Of a stretch of DNA of 64,000 nt, positions 41,587-53,144 are shown in pieces (positions within the stretch are counted from its first letter, which is position 1; each line of letters begins with the position of its first letter). The DNA lies in NCBI RefSeq assembly GCF_007829885.1, contig NZ_VIWW01000001.1:1736001-1800000 (forward strand), given 5' to 3'. The notes under the pieces are model-generated. The model searched no databases. It was not told where the DNA came from and saw only the letters and a list, made by a program, of their open reading frames with translations. The position numbers and the translations under genes were made by a program. This DNA is from Streptomyces brevispora (GTDB lineage Bacteria; Actinomycetota; Actinomycetes; Streptomycetales; Streptomycetaceae).

Positions 41587-43437
41587 GTGCACCACCGCAC
41601 CTCCAGACGCACCCTCCTCACCGCTACCGCCGCCACCGCAGTCATCGCCGCGACGGGCGCGGCAGTCGCCCCCGGCGCCGTCGCCGCCCAGAAGTCCTCG
41701 GGCGGCAGCCACAACTCCGCCGCCACCACCCGGCGGCTGAAACGGCTCATCTCCCGAATGAGCCTGGAGGAGAAGATCGGCCAGCTGTTCGTCATGCGGG
41801 TCTACGGGCACTCCGCCACCGACCCCGACCAGGCCGACATCGACGCCAACCTCGCCGAGATCGGCGTGCGCACCGCAGCGGAGATGATCGCCAAGTACCA
41901 CGTCGGCGGCATCATCTACTTCACCTGGGCGCACAACACCCGTGACCCGCACCAGATCGCCGATCTCTCCAACGGCATCCAGCGGGCCGGTCTCGCGGGT
42001 CCCACTCCGCTGCCGCTCCTCGTCTCGACGGACCAGGAGCACGGCATCGTCTGCCGGGTCGGCGAGCCCGCCACGCTGATGCCGGGCGCGATGGCGCTGG
42101 GCGCGGGCCGTTCGCGCTCCGACGCCCGCAAGGCGGGGCAGATCGCGGGCGCCGAGCTGGCCGCGATCGGCATCTGCCAGAACTACGCCCCGGACGCGGA
42201 CGTCAACGTCAACCCGGCCAACCCGGTGATCGGGGTGCGCTCCTTCGGCTCCGACCCACAGGCGGTGGCCGGGATGGTCGCCGCCCAGGTGAAGGGGTAC
42301 CAGAGCGCCGGCATCGCGTCCACGGCCAAGCACTTCCCCGGCCACGGCGACACCAGCACCGACAGCCACACCGGCCTCCCCGTCATCGGCCACACCCGCG
42401 AGCAGTGGGCCGAGCTGGACGCGCCGCCGTTCCGGGCCGCGATCGCCGCGGGCATCGACTCGATCATGACGGCGCACATCGTGGTGCCCGCGCTCGACCC
42501 CTCCGAGGACCCGGCGACCCTGTCCCGGCCCATCCTCACCGGCATCCTGCGCGAGGAGCTCGGCTACGACGGCGTCGTGGTCACCGACTCGCTCGGCATG
42601 GAGGGCGTACGGACGAAGTACGGCGACAAGCGGGTGCCGGTGCTCGCCGTGCAGGCGGGCGTCGACCAGCTGCTCAACCCGCCCAGCCTCGACGTCTCCT
42701 GGAACGCCCTGCTGGCGGCCGTCAAGAGCGGCGAGATCAGCGAGGCCAGGATCGAGGAATCGATCCTGCGCATCCTGCGGCTGAAGACGAAGCTGGGGTT
42801 GTTCGACGACCCGTTCGTCAGTCACCGGGGCGTGGACCGTACCGTCGGCACCCGGTCGCACCTGGCCGCCGCCGACCGGATCGCGGAGCACACGACCACG
42901 TTGCTGGCCAACGAGGGTTCGCTGCTGCCGCTGTCGCGCCGCTCCCACCGGAACCTGCTGGTGGTGGGGGCCGACCCGGCCTCCCCGTCCGGCACGACGG
43001 GCCCGCCGACGACCACCATGGCCGAGGAGTTCAAGCAGCTGGGGTACGCGGCCACCGCCCTGTCCACCGGCACCGCGCCGACCCGGGCGGGCATCGACGC
43101 GGCGGTGGCTGCCGCGCAGGGCAAGGACGCGGTGATCGTGGGGACGTACAACGTCACGGCGACCAGTTCGCAGCGCACCCTGGTGAGCGCGCTGGCCGCG
43201 ACCGGCGTCCCGGTGATCACGGTCGCGATCCGCAACCCGTACGACATCGCCCAGTTGACCGGGACGGGACAGGCGGCGAGCCTGGCCGCGTACTCCTGGA
43301 CCGATGTCGAACTGCGGGCGGCGGCCCGGGTGATCGCGGGCCGCGCCGAGCCGGAGGGCGCACTGCCGGTGCCGGTCCAGCGCGCGGACGACCCGGCGAA
43401 GGTGCTGCACCCGGTGGGTTACGGCCTCTCGTACTAG
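41587..43437 (+). CDS. Secreted family 3 glycoside hydrolase (beta-N-acetylglucosaminidase type)
   Basis: A 616-residue exported GH3 enzyme. The signal peptide is of Tat type (TSRRTLLTATAAT, twin Arg at 7-8). The catalytic barrel has the NagZ-like motif KHFPGHGDT at 248-256 with the following DSH, which supplies the acid/base in beta-N-acetylhexosaminidases of this family, and the nucleophile Asp334 in VVTDSLGMEG. A C-terminal alpha/beta domain follows. It likely acts on GlcNAc-containing chitin or cell-wall fragments outside the cell. The GTG at 41587 has GAAGGAG five bases upstream. A strong hairpin follows the stop. Confidence 0.92.
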   Translation: MHHRTSRRTLLTATAATAVIAATGAAVAPGAVAAQKSSGGSHNSAATTRRLKRLISRMSLEEKIGQLFVMRVYGHSATDPDQADIDANLAEIGVRTAAEMIAKYHVGGIIYFTWAHNTRDPHQIADLSNGIQRAGLAGPTPLPLLVSTDQEHGIVCRVGEPATLMPGAMALGAGRSRSDARKAGQIAGAELAAIGICQNYAPDADVNVNPANPVIGVRSFGSDPQAVAGMVAAQVKGYQSAGIASTAKHFPGHGDTSTDSHTGLPVIGHTREQWAELDAPPFRAAIAAGIDSIMTAHIVVPALDPSEDPATLSRPILTGILREELGYDGVVVTDSLGMEGVRTKYGDKRVPVLAVQAGVDQLLNPPSLDVSWNALLAAVKSGEISEARIEESILRILRLKTKLGLFDDPFVSHRGVDRTVGTRSHLAAADRIAEHTTTLLANEGSLLPLSRRSHRNLLVVGADPASPSGTTGPPTTTMAEEFKQLGYAATALSTGTAPTRAGIDAAVAAAQGKDAVIVGTYNVTATSSQRTLVSALAATGVPVITVAIRNPYDIAQLTGTGQAASLAAYSWTDVELRAAARVIAGRAEPEGALPVPVQRADDPAKVLHPVGYGLSY

Positions 43438-43449
43438 GACCGACCGCGC

Positions 43450-43498
43450 AACCCCGCGGCGACGGCCTGACCGACATCACGGCCGCCGCCGCGGGGTT
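43450..43498. terminator. Bidirectional terminator
   Basis: AACCCCGCGGCG (43450-43461) pairs perfectly with CGCCGCGGGGTT (43487-43498); inner GGCC pairs may extend it. TTT follows on the + strand. It is shared by the convergent GH3 and peptidase genes. Confidence 0.8.
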
Positions 43499-43584
43499 TC
43501 CGTCAAGGGCCCGTCACGGACACTCCGTCACGGGCCCTCCGATACGGGCCTTCTGCTACCGGCCTATCTGCTACCGGTCTTCCG

Positions 43585-45060
43585 TTACGGGCGCCGGACG
43601 CCGAGCCGGCGCTCGGTCGTCAGGTCCCGCTTGTCGAGGACCGCGTCGAACTTCGCGAGCGGCTTCGCCTTCGACGGGTCCGCCTGGACGACGGCCGGGG
43701 CGACGCCCGCCCAGCGCAGGATGGCCGCGGTGGCCGTGGCGTTCTCCGCCGGGGGCAGACCCGCGACGGAGGAGCCGTGGTTGCCACCCGGCACCGTGAA
43801 GACGTGGCTGTCACGGGCGCCGGCCCCGAGCCGGAAGCGCTCCGCGCCCCACGGGTCGTTCTGCCCGTACACGTACAGCATCCGACTGGCGTGGTGCCGC
43901 ACCCAGTTGTCGATGTCACGCATCACCGAGGGCTGGGCCTTCATCGGGATGGAGCGCGGCACGTAGGTGCGCGGCGGCTGGTAGCCGTACCGGCTCAGAT
44001 TGCCGAGCCAGGGCTGCTTGATGTCGGGCGCGCCGAGCTGGGTGCCCGCCTGGTAGTAGTACGGCGTGTACGTCTCCAGGCCCTGGTCGGCATAGGCGGA
44101 GAAGCCGGAGATCGAGTCGATCGAGTCCCAGATCGCCTGGTCGGTGGCGGTCTTGGCATCGGCCGGGATGGAGTCGCAGTCGGCCAGCAGGCTGTACTGC
44201 CAGAACGCCCAGACGTAGTCCAGGACGACGGCCTCGTACGCCTTGTCGAGGGAGCCGACGGTGGTGAAGGTGTAGCCCCTGTCGGCGGCGTACTGCTGGT
44301 ACTTCTCCTCCAGCGGCTCCCGGCGGACGAGCGCCTCGCGCTGCACGCCGTTCAGCTTGTCGCGGCACTCCTTGGTACCGACGTTGGCCAGGAACCGGTC
44401 GTACGCCGAATCCTCCTTGTCGACCACGTCGTTGGGCGCGACATACGCGACGACGCCGTCCATGTCCTTCGGGTAGTAGCGCTCGAAGTACGTGGCCGTC
44501 ATACCGCCCTTGGAGCCGCCGGTGGTCAGCCAGTTCTTCGAGTAGATCTTCTTCAGCGCGGTGAACACCCGGTGCTGGTCACTGGCGGCCTGCCAGATGT
44601 CGAGCTTGGACCAGTCGGCGGGCGACGGGCGGGACGGGGTGAAGAAACGGTACTCCAGCGAGACCTGGTTGCCGTCGACGATCCGGGTCGGCTCGGAGCG
44701 GCTGGGGTTGGTGGAGACGTTGTATCCGCTGGTGAAGAACACCGTCGGACGGGACGTGTCCTTGTGCAGCAGGGTGATCCGCTGCTGGAACGTTCCCTTG
44801 GACGGGTGCCGGTGGTCGACCGGCTGGGTGTAGTTGAGGACGAAGTAGCGGTAGCCCGTGTAGGGCTTCTCCTGGATGAGGCTCATTCCCGGGATGGCCA
44901 GGATGCGGTCCTCGATATCCGTGCTCGTACCGCTGTCACTGACGGCGGAACGGAAAGCGGCCGGTTCAGCGGCGGTGGCCGCCCCGGCGGAGGCACCCGT
45001 CGCACTCACTGTGCCGATGAGCACCGCCAGCGACAGGAACCCTCTGAGCGCCTTGCGCAT
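43585..45060 (-). CDS. Secreted tripeptidyl aminopeptidase (peptidase S37/PS-10 family)
   Basis: A 491-residue exported serine peptidase. The signal peptide runs to about residue 31 (AGAATAAEP). The nucleophile is Ser183 in GGSKGGMTA; Asp in YGQNDPWGAE and His in VPGGNHGSS complete the triad. It matches the Streptomyces mycelial tripeptidyl aminopeptidase group (Pfam Peptidase_S37), which removes N-terminal tripeptides and digests the protease inhibitor SSI-type proteins in known cases. GGGGAGG lies just before the ATG. It is monocistronic. Confidence 0.88.
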   Translation of the reverse strand: MRKALRGFLSLAVLIGTVSATGASAGAATAAEPAAFRSAVSDSGTSTDIEDRILAIPGMSLIQEKPYTGYRYFVLNYTQPVDHRHPSKGTFQQRITLLHKDTSRPTVFFTSGYNVSTNPSRSEPTRIVDGNQVSLEYRFFTPSRPSPADWSKLDIWQAASDQHRVFTALKKIYSKNWLTTGGSKGGMTATYFERYYPKDMDGVVAYVAPNDVVDKEDSAYDRFLANVGTKECRDKLNGVQREALVRREPLEEKYQQYAADRGYTFTTVGSLDKAYEAVVLDYVWAFWQYSLLADCDSIPADAKTATDQAIWDSIDSISGFSAYADQGLETYTPYYYQAGTQLGAPDIKQPWLGNLSRYGYQPPRTYVPRSIPMKAQPSVMRDIDNWVRHHASRMLYVYGQNDPWGAERFRLGAGARDSHVFTVPGGNHGSSVAGLPPAENATATAAILRWAGVAPAVVQADPSKAKPLAKFDAVLDKRDLTTERRLGVRRP

Positions 45061-45158
45061 ACACCCTCCCCTTGGTTCACAACAGACGACGTGAACCTAG
45101 CGGGGCAACACCCGTGCCGCCAGACCCCATTGCCACCCGGACCGGCCGAATCACCCGG

Positions 45159-45599
45159 TCAGCACAGGATCCAGCCCGTGGATCCCCTCCGTCCGGCGAT
45201 CATGCCCGAGACCCGGACGCACCGGTTCAGCGCATGGACCGTCACCGGTCCGGCCTGCCGCGAGAAGGTGCCGCTGTCGACGACGGGGCGGCCGCCGCGC
45301 GGCTGGATCTGTACGGACATCCGGCGGTACGCACCGGGCCTGGCCGCGACCGCGAGGACGCAGGCGTAGGAACGGGTCTTGTAGACGCGCAGCTCGCCCG
45401 TGCCGATCCTCAGCGTCTTCGCCGGCCGTCCGGCGCAGACCGACACGGCGGAGGCGCCGGTCGCCCCGACCCCGCCGAGGAGCAGTCCGAGGGCAACCGT
45501 CAGGGCCGGGACGAGCAGCCGGACGGAACGCCCGCACCCCGTGCGCCCACCCGCCGCTTCCGTCCCTCTGATCGTCGCTCTGTTCACCAGCAGCCCCAT
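45159..45599 (-). CDS. Small secreted hypothetical protein
   Basis: A 146-residue exported protein: a basic N-terminus, a hydrophobic segment at about 28-48 (LLVPALTVALGLLLGG), an Ala-Ser cleavage region and a mature domain with four cysteines (SVCAG, SYACVLA, NRCVRV, WILC end). The pattern ...MSVQIQPRGG...DSGTFSRQAGPVTVHALNRCVRVSG is familiar from small Streptomyces secreted proteins without assigned function; two disulfides are likely. ATG 45599 is the best start; the Shine-Dalgarno is weak. It lies 98 bases from the peptidase gene and is divergent from the next secreted protein. Confidence 0.7.
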   Translation of the reverse strand: MGLLVNRATIRGTEAAGGRTGCGRSVRLLVPALTVALGLLLGGVGATGASAVSVCAGRPAKTLRIGTGELRVYKTRSYACVLAVAARPGAYRRMSVQIQPRGGRPVVDSGTFSRQAGPVTVHALNRCVRVSGMIAGRRGSTGWILC

Positions 45600-45771
45600 C
45601 GCCTCGTCGAACACTCGCGCCCCTACCCGACACGTGAGCGCACATACGTGTATCTGCGTACGACGCGATAGGCCATCCGGAGGTTGCGCCCGGCGTGCTC
45701 CGCGTCCCGTGCAACCAAAGCGGCGCACATCGGCTCCAACAGGACAAGCCATACGAAAGGCAGGCACTGTC

Positions 45772-46272
45772 ATGACTCAACTCCGCACCGCCCAGCGCCC
45801 CCGCAGCCGTCGCGTCATCGGTCGTACGCTACTCGCGGCCGCTCTCCTGACCGCGGTCGCCGCCGTCCCGGCCGCCGCCGCTGCCGCCCCGCAGGGCGCA
45901 CCGGCCACCGCACCGGCGCACCGCGATCGCGACGCCCCGCGGGACCAGTTGGTCGCCCACTTCTACGGCTCCTACCTCGACGCCATCGCAGCCGAGGGCG
46001 GTGGCCGCCTCGCCACCGCGCTCCGGAGCTTCTACCTGACGCCCGCCCTGCGCGCGGAGCTGAAGCGCTGGGAGGCGCGGAACCACGCCGACGGGGTGCT
46101 GCGCTCCCAGGACGTCCCGGCCGGCTTCCGGGTCACCGCGAGCGACAGCGGTGCCGGTCACACCTGGTCGACGGTCCGCCTCACCTGGGGCACGACCGCC
46201 CACCGGACGTACACGTATCTGAGCGTGCGGCAGGATCTGGGGACCGGGAAGATCTCCGCGATCCAGGACTGA
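45772..46272 (+). CDS. Secreted hypothetical protein
   Basis: A 166-residue exported protein. A twin-Arg-like basic stretch (PRSRRVIGRTLLAAALL) and an Ala-rich core form the signal peptide; the mature part starts near residue 45. It carries one compact domain (LVAHFYGSYLDAIAAEGG; LRAELKRWEARNHADGVLRSQDVPAGF; YLSVRQDLGTGKISAIQD) with an NTF2-like flavour. No function is known. ATG has GGCAGG seven to eight bases upstream. Confidence 0.75.
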   Translation: MTQLRTAQRPRSRRVIGRTLLAAALLTAVAAVPAAAAAAPQGAPATAPAHRDRDAPRDQLVAHFYGSYLDAIAAEGGGRLATALRSFYLTPALRAELKRWEARNHADGVLRSQDVPAGFRVTASDSGAGHTWSTVRLTWGTTAHRTYTYLSVRQDLGTGKISAIQD

Positions 46273-46348
46273 CGGTCCGCGCCCCGGGCGGTGTCCGTGC
46301 GGTGTGCGGTCGCACGTGCGTCGACACCGCCCGGGGCGTGTGCGTCGT

Positions 46349-49300
46349 TCACACCCCGGCCGGCTCGTCCTCCCCTATGAAGGTGCGCCACAGCACGGCG
46401 TACTTCCCGTCCAGGGCGAGGAGTTCCTCGTGTGTGCCGTCCTCGACGACCCTGCCGTGGTCCATCACCACGACCCGGTCGGCGCGGGCGGCGGTGGTCA
46501 GCCGGTGGGCGACGACCAGCGTGGTGCGCCGGCCGGCGAGGCGGTCGGTCGCCTGGTTGACCAGCGCCTCGCTGGCGAGGTCCAGGGACGCGGTGGCCTC
46601 GTCGAGCAGCAGGATGTCCGGGTCGACGAGTTCGGCGCGGGCGAGTGCGATCAACTGCCGCTGTCCGGCGGAGAGATTGCGGCCCCGCTCGGCGACCTCG
46701 TGCAGATAGCCGCCGTCCAGGGTGGCGATCATGTCGTGCGCGCCGACGGCCCTGGCCGCCGCCTCCACCTCCGCGTCACCGGCCTCCGGCCGCCCGTACG
46801 CGATGGCGTCGCGCACCGTACCCGCGAAGAGGTACGCCTCCTGCGGTACGACTCCGAGGCGGTGCCGGTAGGCGGTGAGACCGAGGCTGCGCAGATCGGT
46901 GCCGTCCGCCGTGACGCGGCCGGCCGTCGGGTCGTAGAACCGGGCGACGAGCTTGACGAGGGTGGACTTGCCCGCACCGGTCTCGCCGACGAACGCGACC
47001 GTCTGACCGGCCGGGATACGCAGATCGACATTGGTGAGCGCGGCCTCCTCGCCGCCGTACGCGAAGGACACGTCCTCGAACGCGATCTCGCCGCGCAGCG
47101 ACGGCACGTCCAGCGGTTCGTCCCGGTCGGCGGTGGACGTCGGCTCCTGGAGGAGCTCCTGGATGCGGCCGAGCGAGACGGTGGCCTGCTGGTAGCCGTC
47201 GAAGACCTGGGAGAGCTGCTGCACGGGCGCGAAGAACAGGTCGATGTACAGGAGATAGGCGACGAGCGCGCCCGTGGTGAGCGTGCCGTTGTCGACCCGG
47301 CCCGCACCGATGATCAGCACGGCCGCCGCGGCCACCGACGACAGCAGCTGGACGAACGGGAAGTAGACCGAGATCAGCCACTGGCCGCGGACCCGGGCCT
47401 CGCGGTAGTAGTCGCTGCGTCCGGCGAACCGGTCTGCACCGTCCCGCTCGCGGCGGAAGGCCTGCACGATCCGGAGCCCGGAGACGGACTCCTGGAGGTC
47501 GGCGTTGACGGCGCTGATGCGCTCACGGGCCAGCTCGTACGCCTGGACGCTCTTGCGGCGGAAGAAGTACGTGCCGACGACCAGCACCGGCAGGGTCGCG
47601 AAGACCACCAGGGCCAGCTCGACGTCCAGGACCAGCAGCGCGATCATGATCCCGAAGAAGGTGACGACGGAGACGAAGGCCGTGACCAGTCCGGTCTGCA
47701 GGAACGTGGACAGCGCGTCCACGTCCGTCGTCATCCGGGTCATGATCCGGCCGGTCAGCTCGCGCTCGTAGTAGTCGAGGCCGAGGCGCTGGAGCTGCGC
47801 GAAGATCTTCAGCCGCAGCGAGTAGAGCACCCGCTCGCCGGTGCGTCCCGTCATCCGGGTCTCGCCGATCTGGGCGGCCCACTGCACCAGCACGACGACG
47901 AGGCCGAGGGCGGAGGCAGCCCAGACCGCGCCGAGCGCCAGCTGGGTGACGCCCTCGTCGATGCCGTTCCTGATCAGCACCGGGAGGAGCAGTCCCGCTC
48001 CGGCGTCCACGGCGACCAGCGCGAGGCTCACCAGCAGCGGCAGCCCGAAGCCGCGCAGCAGCCGGCGCAGTCCGTAGGACTCCTCGGCGTGCACGGCGCG
48101 GGCCTCGTCGATGTCCGGGGTGTCGGTGGCCGGGGGCAGTGCGTCGACCTGGGCGAGGAGCTCGGGGGTGGCGGGTGTGCCGGCCGCGTCGGTCTCGCGG
48201 GCCCCCTCCTTGCGGACCCACAGCTCGGGGGTGATCCCGCGCTCGGCGTCGAACTCGGCGTCCAGCTCCTCCTGGAGCGCACGGTCGTCCGCGGGGTCGG
48301 CGGCGGGGGCGGCCGGCAGGTGGCCGGGCGAGGTGCCGCCGAGCTCGTCCGGGTCGGTGAGCAGGCGCCGGTAGAGCGCGGAGCGGCGCTCCAGCTCCTC
48401 GTGCGTACCGACGTCGGCGAGCCGGCCGTTCTCCAGGACGGCGATCCGGTCGGCGAGGTTGAGGGTGGAGCGGCGGTGGGCGATCAGCAGCGTCGTCCGG
48501 CCCGCCATCACCTGCCGCAGCGCCTCGTGGATCTCGTGCTCGACACGGGCGTCGACGGCGGAGGTGGCGTCGTCGAGGAGGAGCAGCCGGGGGTCGGTGA
48601 GGATGGCGCGGGCGAGGGCGACGCGCTGGCGCTGGCCGCCGGAGAGGGTGAGCCCGTGCTCGCCGACCTCGGCGCCGTACCCCTTGGGCAGGTCGGCGAT
48701 GAACCGGTGGGCCTGGGCGGCGCGGGCGGCCTGCTCGATCTGTTCGTCGGTGGCGTCCGGGAGCCCGTAGGCGATGTTGGCGCGGATGGAGTCGGAGAAC
48801 AGGAAGCTGTCCTCCGGTACGAGGCCGATGGCGGCCCGCAGCGAGCCCAGGGTCAGCTCGCGGACGTCGTGGCCGCCGACCAGGACGGCACCGTGCGACA
48901 CGTCGTAGAACCGCGGGAGCAGCATCGAGACGGTGGACTTGCCGCTGCCGGACGCGCCGACGACGGCGACGGTCTCGCCGGGCTCGATGGTCAGCGAGAA
49001 CCCGTCGAGGACCGGGCGGTCCTCGTCGTACCCGAACCGCACGTCGTCGAATTCGACACTGGCGGGGGCGTCGGCGGGGAGGTCCTTGGTGCCGTCCCGC
49101 ATCGTCGGCTCGGTGTCGATCAGTTCCAGTACGCGTTCCACACCGGCGCGGGCCTGCTGTCCCACGGTGAGGACCATGGCGAGCATCCGGACCGGGCCGA
49201 CGAGCTGGGCGAGGTAGGTGGAGAACGCGACGAACGTGCCGAGGGTGATCTCGCCGCGGGTGGCGAGCCAGCCGCCGAGGGCCAGCATGGCGACCTGGCC

Positions 49301-50089
49301 GAGCGCGGGGACGGCCTGGAGGGCGGGGGTGTACCGGGAGTTCAGCCGGATGGTGCGCAGCCGCCCGGCGAAGAGCCTGCGTCCGACCTCGCGCAGCTTG
49401 CCGGTCTCCTGGTCCTCCTGCCCGAAACCCTTGACGACGCGGACGCCGGAGACGGCCCCGTCGACGACTCCGGCGACGGCGGCGGCCTGCGACTGGGCGT
49501 ACCAGGTGGCGGGGAAGAGCCGGGTGCGGGAGCGGCGGGCGATGAACCAGAGGGCGGGGGCGACGGCGACGGCGACGAGCGTCAGCAGCGGCGAGAGCCA
49601 CGCCATGATCACCAGGGAGAGCAGGAAGAGCAGGACGTTCCCGATGGTCATCGGGAGCATGAACAGCAGCCCCTGGATCAGCTGGAGGTCGCTGGTGGCA
49701 CGCCCGACGACCTGTCCGGTGGACAGCTCGTCCTGCCGCTTCCCGTCGAGGCGGGTGATCGTGTCGTAGATCTCGGTCCGCAGATCGTGCTGTACGTCCA
49801 GGGCGAGCCGGCCGCCGTAGTAGCGGCGGATGTACGTCGAGACGTACACGAGGGCGGCGGCCCCTATCAGCAGCCCGGTCCAGACGGCCAGGGAGCGGGT
49901 GTGGCTGGTGACCACGTCGTCGATGATCACCTTGGTGATCAGCGGGACGAGGGCCATCACCGCCATTCCGGCGAGCGACGAGCCGAGCGCCAGCAGCACA
50001 TTGCGCCGGTAGCGCCAGGCGTAACCGCTCAGCCTGCGTGCCCAGCCGCGCGGCTGTCGCCCGTCCTCTGCCCGCCCTGCGTCCGACAC
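46349..50089 (-). CDS. Single-chain ABC exporter, two fused half-transporters
   Basis: A 1246-residue protein with TMD-NBD-TMD-NBD order. NBD1 has Walker A GASGSGKST at 378-386, LSGGQRQ at 482-488, and Walker B LLLLDDATS at 502-510, in which the catalytic Glu is replaced by Asp. A charged linker (about 580-690) joins the second half, whose NBD has VGETGAGKST, a changed signature LSAGQRQ and an intact LLLDEATASLD. So one ATP site is canonical and one degenerate, as in heterodimeric exporters. The substrate is unknown; homologues are multidrug or lipid exporters. I chose GTG 50089 (GGGAGG six bases upstream) over ATG 50152, whose GGAGG is only one base away, and over the frame start 50269. Confidence 0.9.
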   Translation of the reverse strand: MSDAGRAEDGRQPRGWARRLSGYAWRYRRNVLLALGSSLAGMAVMALVPLITKVIIDDVVTSHTRSLAVWTGLLIGAAALVYVSTYIRRYYGGRLALDVQHDLRTEIYDTITRLDGKRQDELSTGQVVGRATSDLQLIQGLLFMLPMTIGNVLLFLLSLVIMAWLSPLLTLVAVAVAPALWFIARRSRTRLFPATWYAQSQAAAVAGVVDGAVSGVRVVKGFGQEDQETGKLREVGRRLFAGRLRTIRLNSRYTPALQAVPALGQVAMLALGGWLATRGEITLGTFVAFSTYLAQLVGPVRMLAMVLTVGQQARAGVERVLELIDTEPTMRDGTKDLPADAPASVEFDDVRFGYDEDRPVLDGFSLTIEPGETVAVVGASGSGKSTVSMLLPRFYDVSHGAVLVGGHDVRELTLGSLRAAIGLVPEDSFLFSDSIRANIAYGLPDATDEQIEQAARAAQAHRFIADLPKGYGAEVGEHGLTLSGGQRQRVALARAILTDPRLLLLDDATSAVDARVEHEIHEALRQVMAGRTTLLIAHRRSTLNLADRIAVLENGRLADVGTHEELERRSALYRRLLTDPDELGGTSPGHLPAAPAADPADDRALQEELDAEFDAERGITPELWVRKEGARETDAAGTPATPELLAQVDALPPATDTPDIDEARAVHAEESYGLRRLLRGFGLPLLVSLALVAVDAGAGLLLPVLIRNGIDEGVTQLALGAVWAASALGLVVVLVQWAAQIGETRMTGRTGERVLYSLRLKIFAQLQRLGLDYYERELTGRIMTRMTTDVDALSTFLQTGLVTAFVSVVTFFGIMIALLVLDVELALVVFATLPVLVVGTYFFRRKSVQAYELARERISAVNADLQESVSGLRIVQAFRRERDGADRFAGRSDYYREARVRGQWLISVYFPFVQLLSSVAAAAVLIIGAGRVDNGTLTTGALVAYLLYIDLFFAPVQQLSQVFDGYQQATVSLGRIQELLQEPTSTADRDEPLDVPSLRGEIAFEDVSFAYGGEEAALTNVDLRIPAGQTVAFVGETGAGKSTLVKLVARFYDPTAGRVTADGTDLRSLGLTAYRHRLGVVPQEAYLFAGTVRDAIAYGRPEAGDAEVEAAARAVGAHDMIATLDGGYLHEVAERGRNLSAGQRQLIALARAELVDPDILLLDEATASLDLASEALVNQATDRLAGRRTTLVVAHRLTTAARADRVVVMDHGRVVEDGTHEELLALDGKYAVLWRTFIGEDEPAGV

Positions 50090-50333
50090 CCGGTGCCTCC
50101 CGTTCGACCTGCTCTGCCGCAAGGCACCAACGCGGCCGGTCGCGGATTTCATCCCTCCGTTACAAAGACGGGTCCTGCGGCGTAGGACCGTCGTACGACT
50201 TCGGGCGGAGCGGGAGTGCGTTCCGGACGGCGGGCGCGCCGTGACGGAGCCGCGCGGGGTGAGCATCAAAACCGTACGTCGCGGTCGGGCATCCGGCCGG
50301 CCGTGGATGCCCGGGTAGCGGCGGGACCGCCTC

Positions 50334-51218
50334 CTACGGGGCGGCGGGCCTCGCGTGGATGACGCGCGGGTTCAGGTCCTTGTGCACGGCCCGCGCGACG
50401 GCCTGGATGGTGTTGATGCCGTCGTTCATCGTCTTGTTGTCCTGGGTGAGCACCGTGAGCACGTAGTCGTGGCCGTTGCCCGTGAAGGCGCCGATGCTGT
50501 GCACCCGCCAGCCGTGGGTGGCCCGCTGCAGCCAGCCGTTCTTGAGCTGGACGGTGGCGGTGACCGGGGCCCCGGCGGGCGTTCCCCAGCGCTGCGAGGG
50601 GACGACCTTGCGCATCAGCCCGAGCTCGTAGGAGCGTGCGCTGTCGCTGAGCACGGAGTTCTTCGCGGTGAGCAGTGTCAGCAGCCGCTGCTCGTCCTGC
50701 GCGGTGATCTGGGTCAGCCCCCAGTAGCCGCCGGACCCGGGTGTGGTGTGCGTCATCCCGGCCGCCGTGAGGAACGCCTTGACCTTGGTGGCGCCGAGCT
50801 GCTTCCACAGGCTGGTGGTCGCGTTGTTGTCGGACTTGGTGATCATGGCGGTGCTGAGGCCGACCTCGCGCTGCGTGAGGTTGCGGTTGTGCTTGGCGTT
50901 GTCCCAGAGCAGCGTGGCCAGCACGGTCGCCTTCACGACACTGGCGGAGTCGTACGTCGACGTGGACCGCAGCGTGCACGTCGTCCTGGTGGTCCGGTCG
51001 TGGAGCGCCACCGCGGTGGTCGACTTGCGGCCCTTGAGCGCTGCGGTGATGTCGTTCGACAGCTGGGCCGCGAGCCCGGCCTTGCCGGAGGTGCAGCTCG
51101 TCGTCGGCGTCGCGGCGGCCGCGGGAGCCGCGCCGAGCACCACGGGTACGAACACACCGGCGGCCAGCACGGTGCAGAGCGCGCCGCGGGCGCGGCGGGA
51201 TATGTGGGATGTAGTCAT
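50334..51218 (-). CDS. Secreted beta-lactamase-fold serine hydrolase
   Basis: A 294-residue exported protein of the class A beta-lactamase/penicillin-binding fold: signal peptide with RR-containing start (SHISRRARGALC, cleavage after AAAA at about 36), then SVVK at 93-96 (Ser-x-x-Lys) and SDN at 129-131. A KTG-type triad is not clear (LKNGWL is at the expected place). Absence of the Glu166-containing omega-loop motif argues for a housekeeping serine hydrolase rather than a true beta-lactamase; resistance is not implied. ATG 51218; moderate Shine-Dalgarno GGGAAC. Confidence 0.85.
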   Translation of the reverse strand: MTTSHISRRARGALCTVLAAGVFVPVVLGAAPAAAATPTTSCTSGKAGLAAQLSNDITAALKGRKSTTAVALHDRTTRTTCTLRSTSTYDSASVVKATVLATLLWDNAKHNRNLTQREVGLSTAMITKSDNNATTSLWKQLGATKVKAFLTAAGMTHTTPGSGGYWGLTQITAQDEQRLLTLLTAKNSVLSDSARSYELGLMRKVVPSQRWGTPAGAPVTATVQLKNGWLQRATHGWRVHSIGAFTGNGHDYVLTVLTQDNKTMNDGINTIQAVARAVHKDLNPRVIHARPAAP

Positions 51219-51414
51219 GAGGTGTTCCCGTCCCCCTGTGTGATTACTGCGGGTGCGCCCCCCGGCACACCTGTCAGAGATGACTCGCGGACAGCCGGAA
51301 AGTTGTATGCGGCAGAAGTCTGCCTCTCGACGGAAGTCCGGCTCGATGGAGGTCCGGCCCGGCGGAAGCCGTTCCGATCCGCCGCGACCGCCGCATGACG
51401 GGATCAACGTGAGG

Positions 51415-51441
51415 CCCCCGGAGCCGTTACGGCTCCGGGGG
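51415..51441. terminator. Terminator after the ThDP enzyme gene
   Basis: CCCCCGGAGCCG (51415-51426), TTA loop, CGGCTCCGGGGG (51430-51441): a perfect 12-bp stem, 18 bases beyond the stop of the minus-strand gene. Confidence 0.85.
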
Positions 51442-51458
51442 CGGCTCGACCCGTCGGT

Positions 51459-53140
<1,682 letters not shown>

Positions 53141-53144
<4 letters not shown>

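Noticed and set aside
46304..50185. A 1293-codon open frame on the + strand
   Set aside because: Antisense to the fused ABC exporter, whose motifs are complete on the - strand.
50334..51218. Beta-lactamase conferring resistance
   Set aside because: SxxK and SDN are present, but the KTG box and an omega-loop Glu are not clear; a serine hydrolase name is safer.
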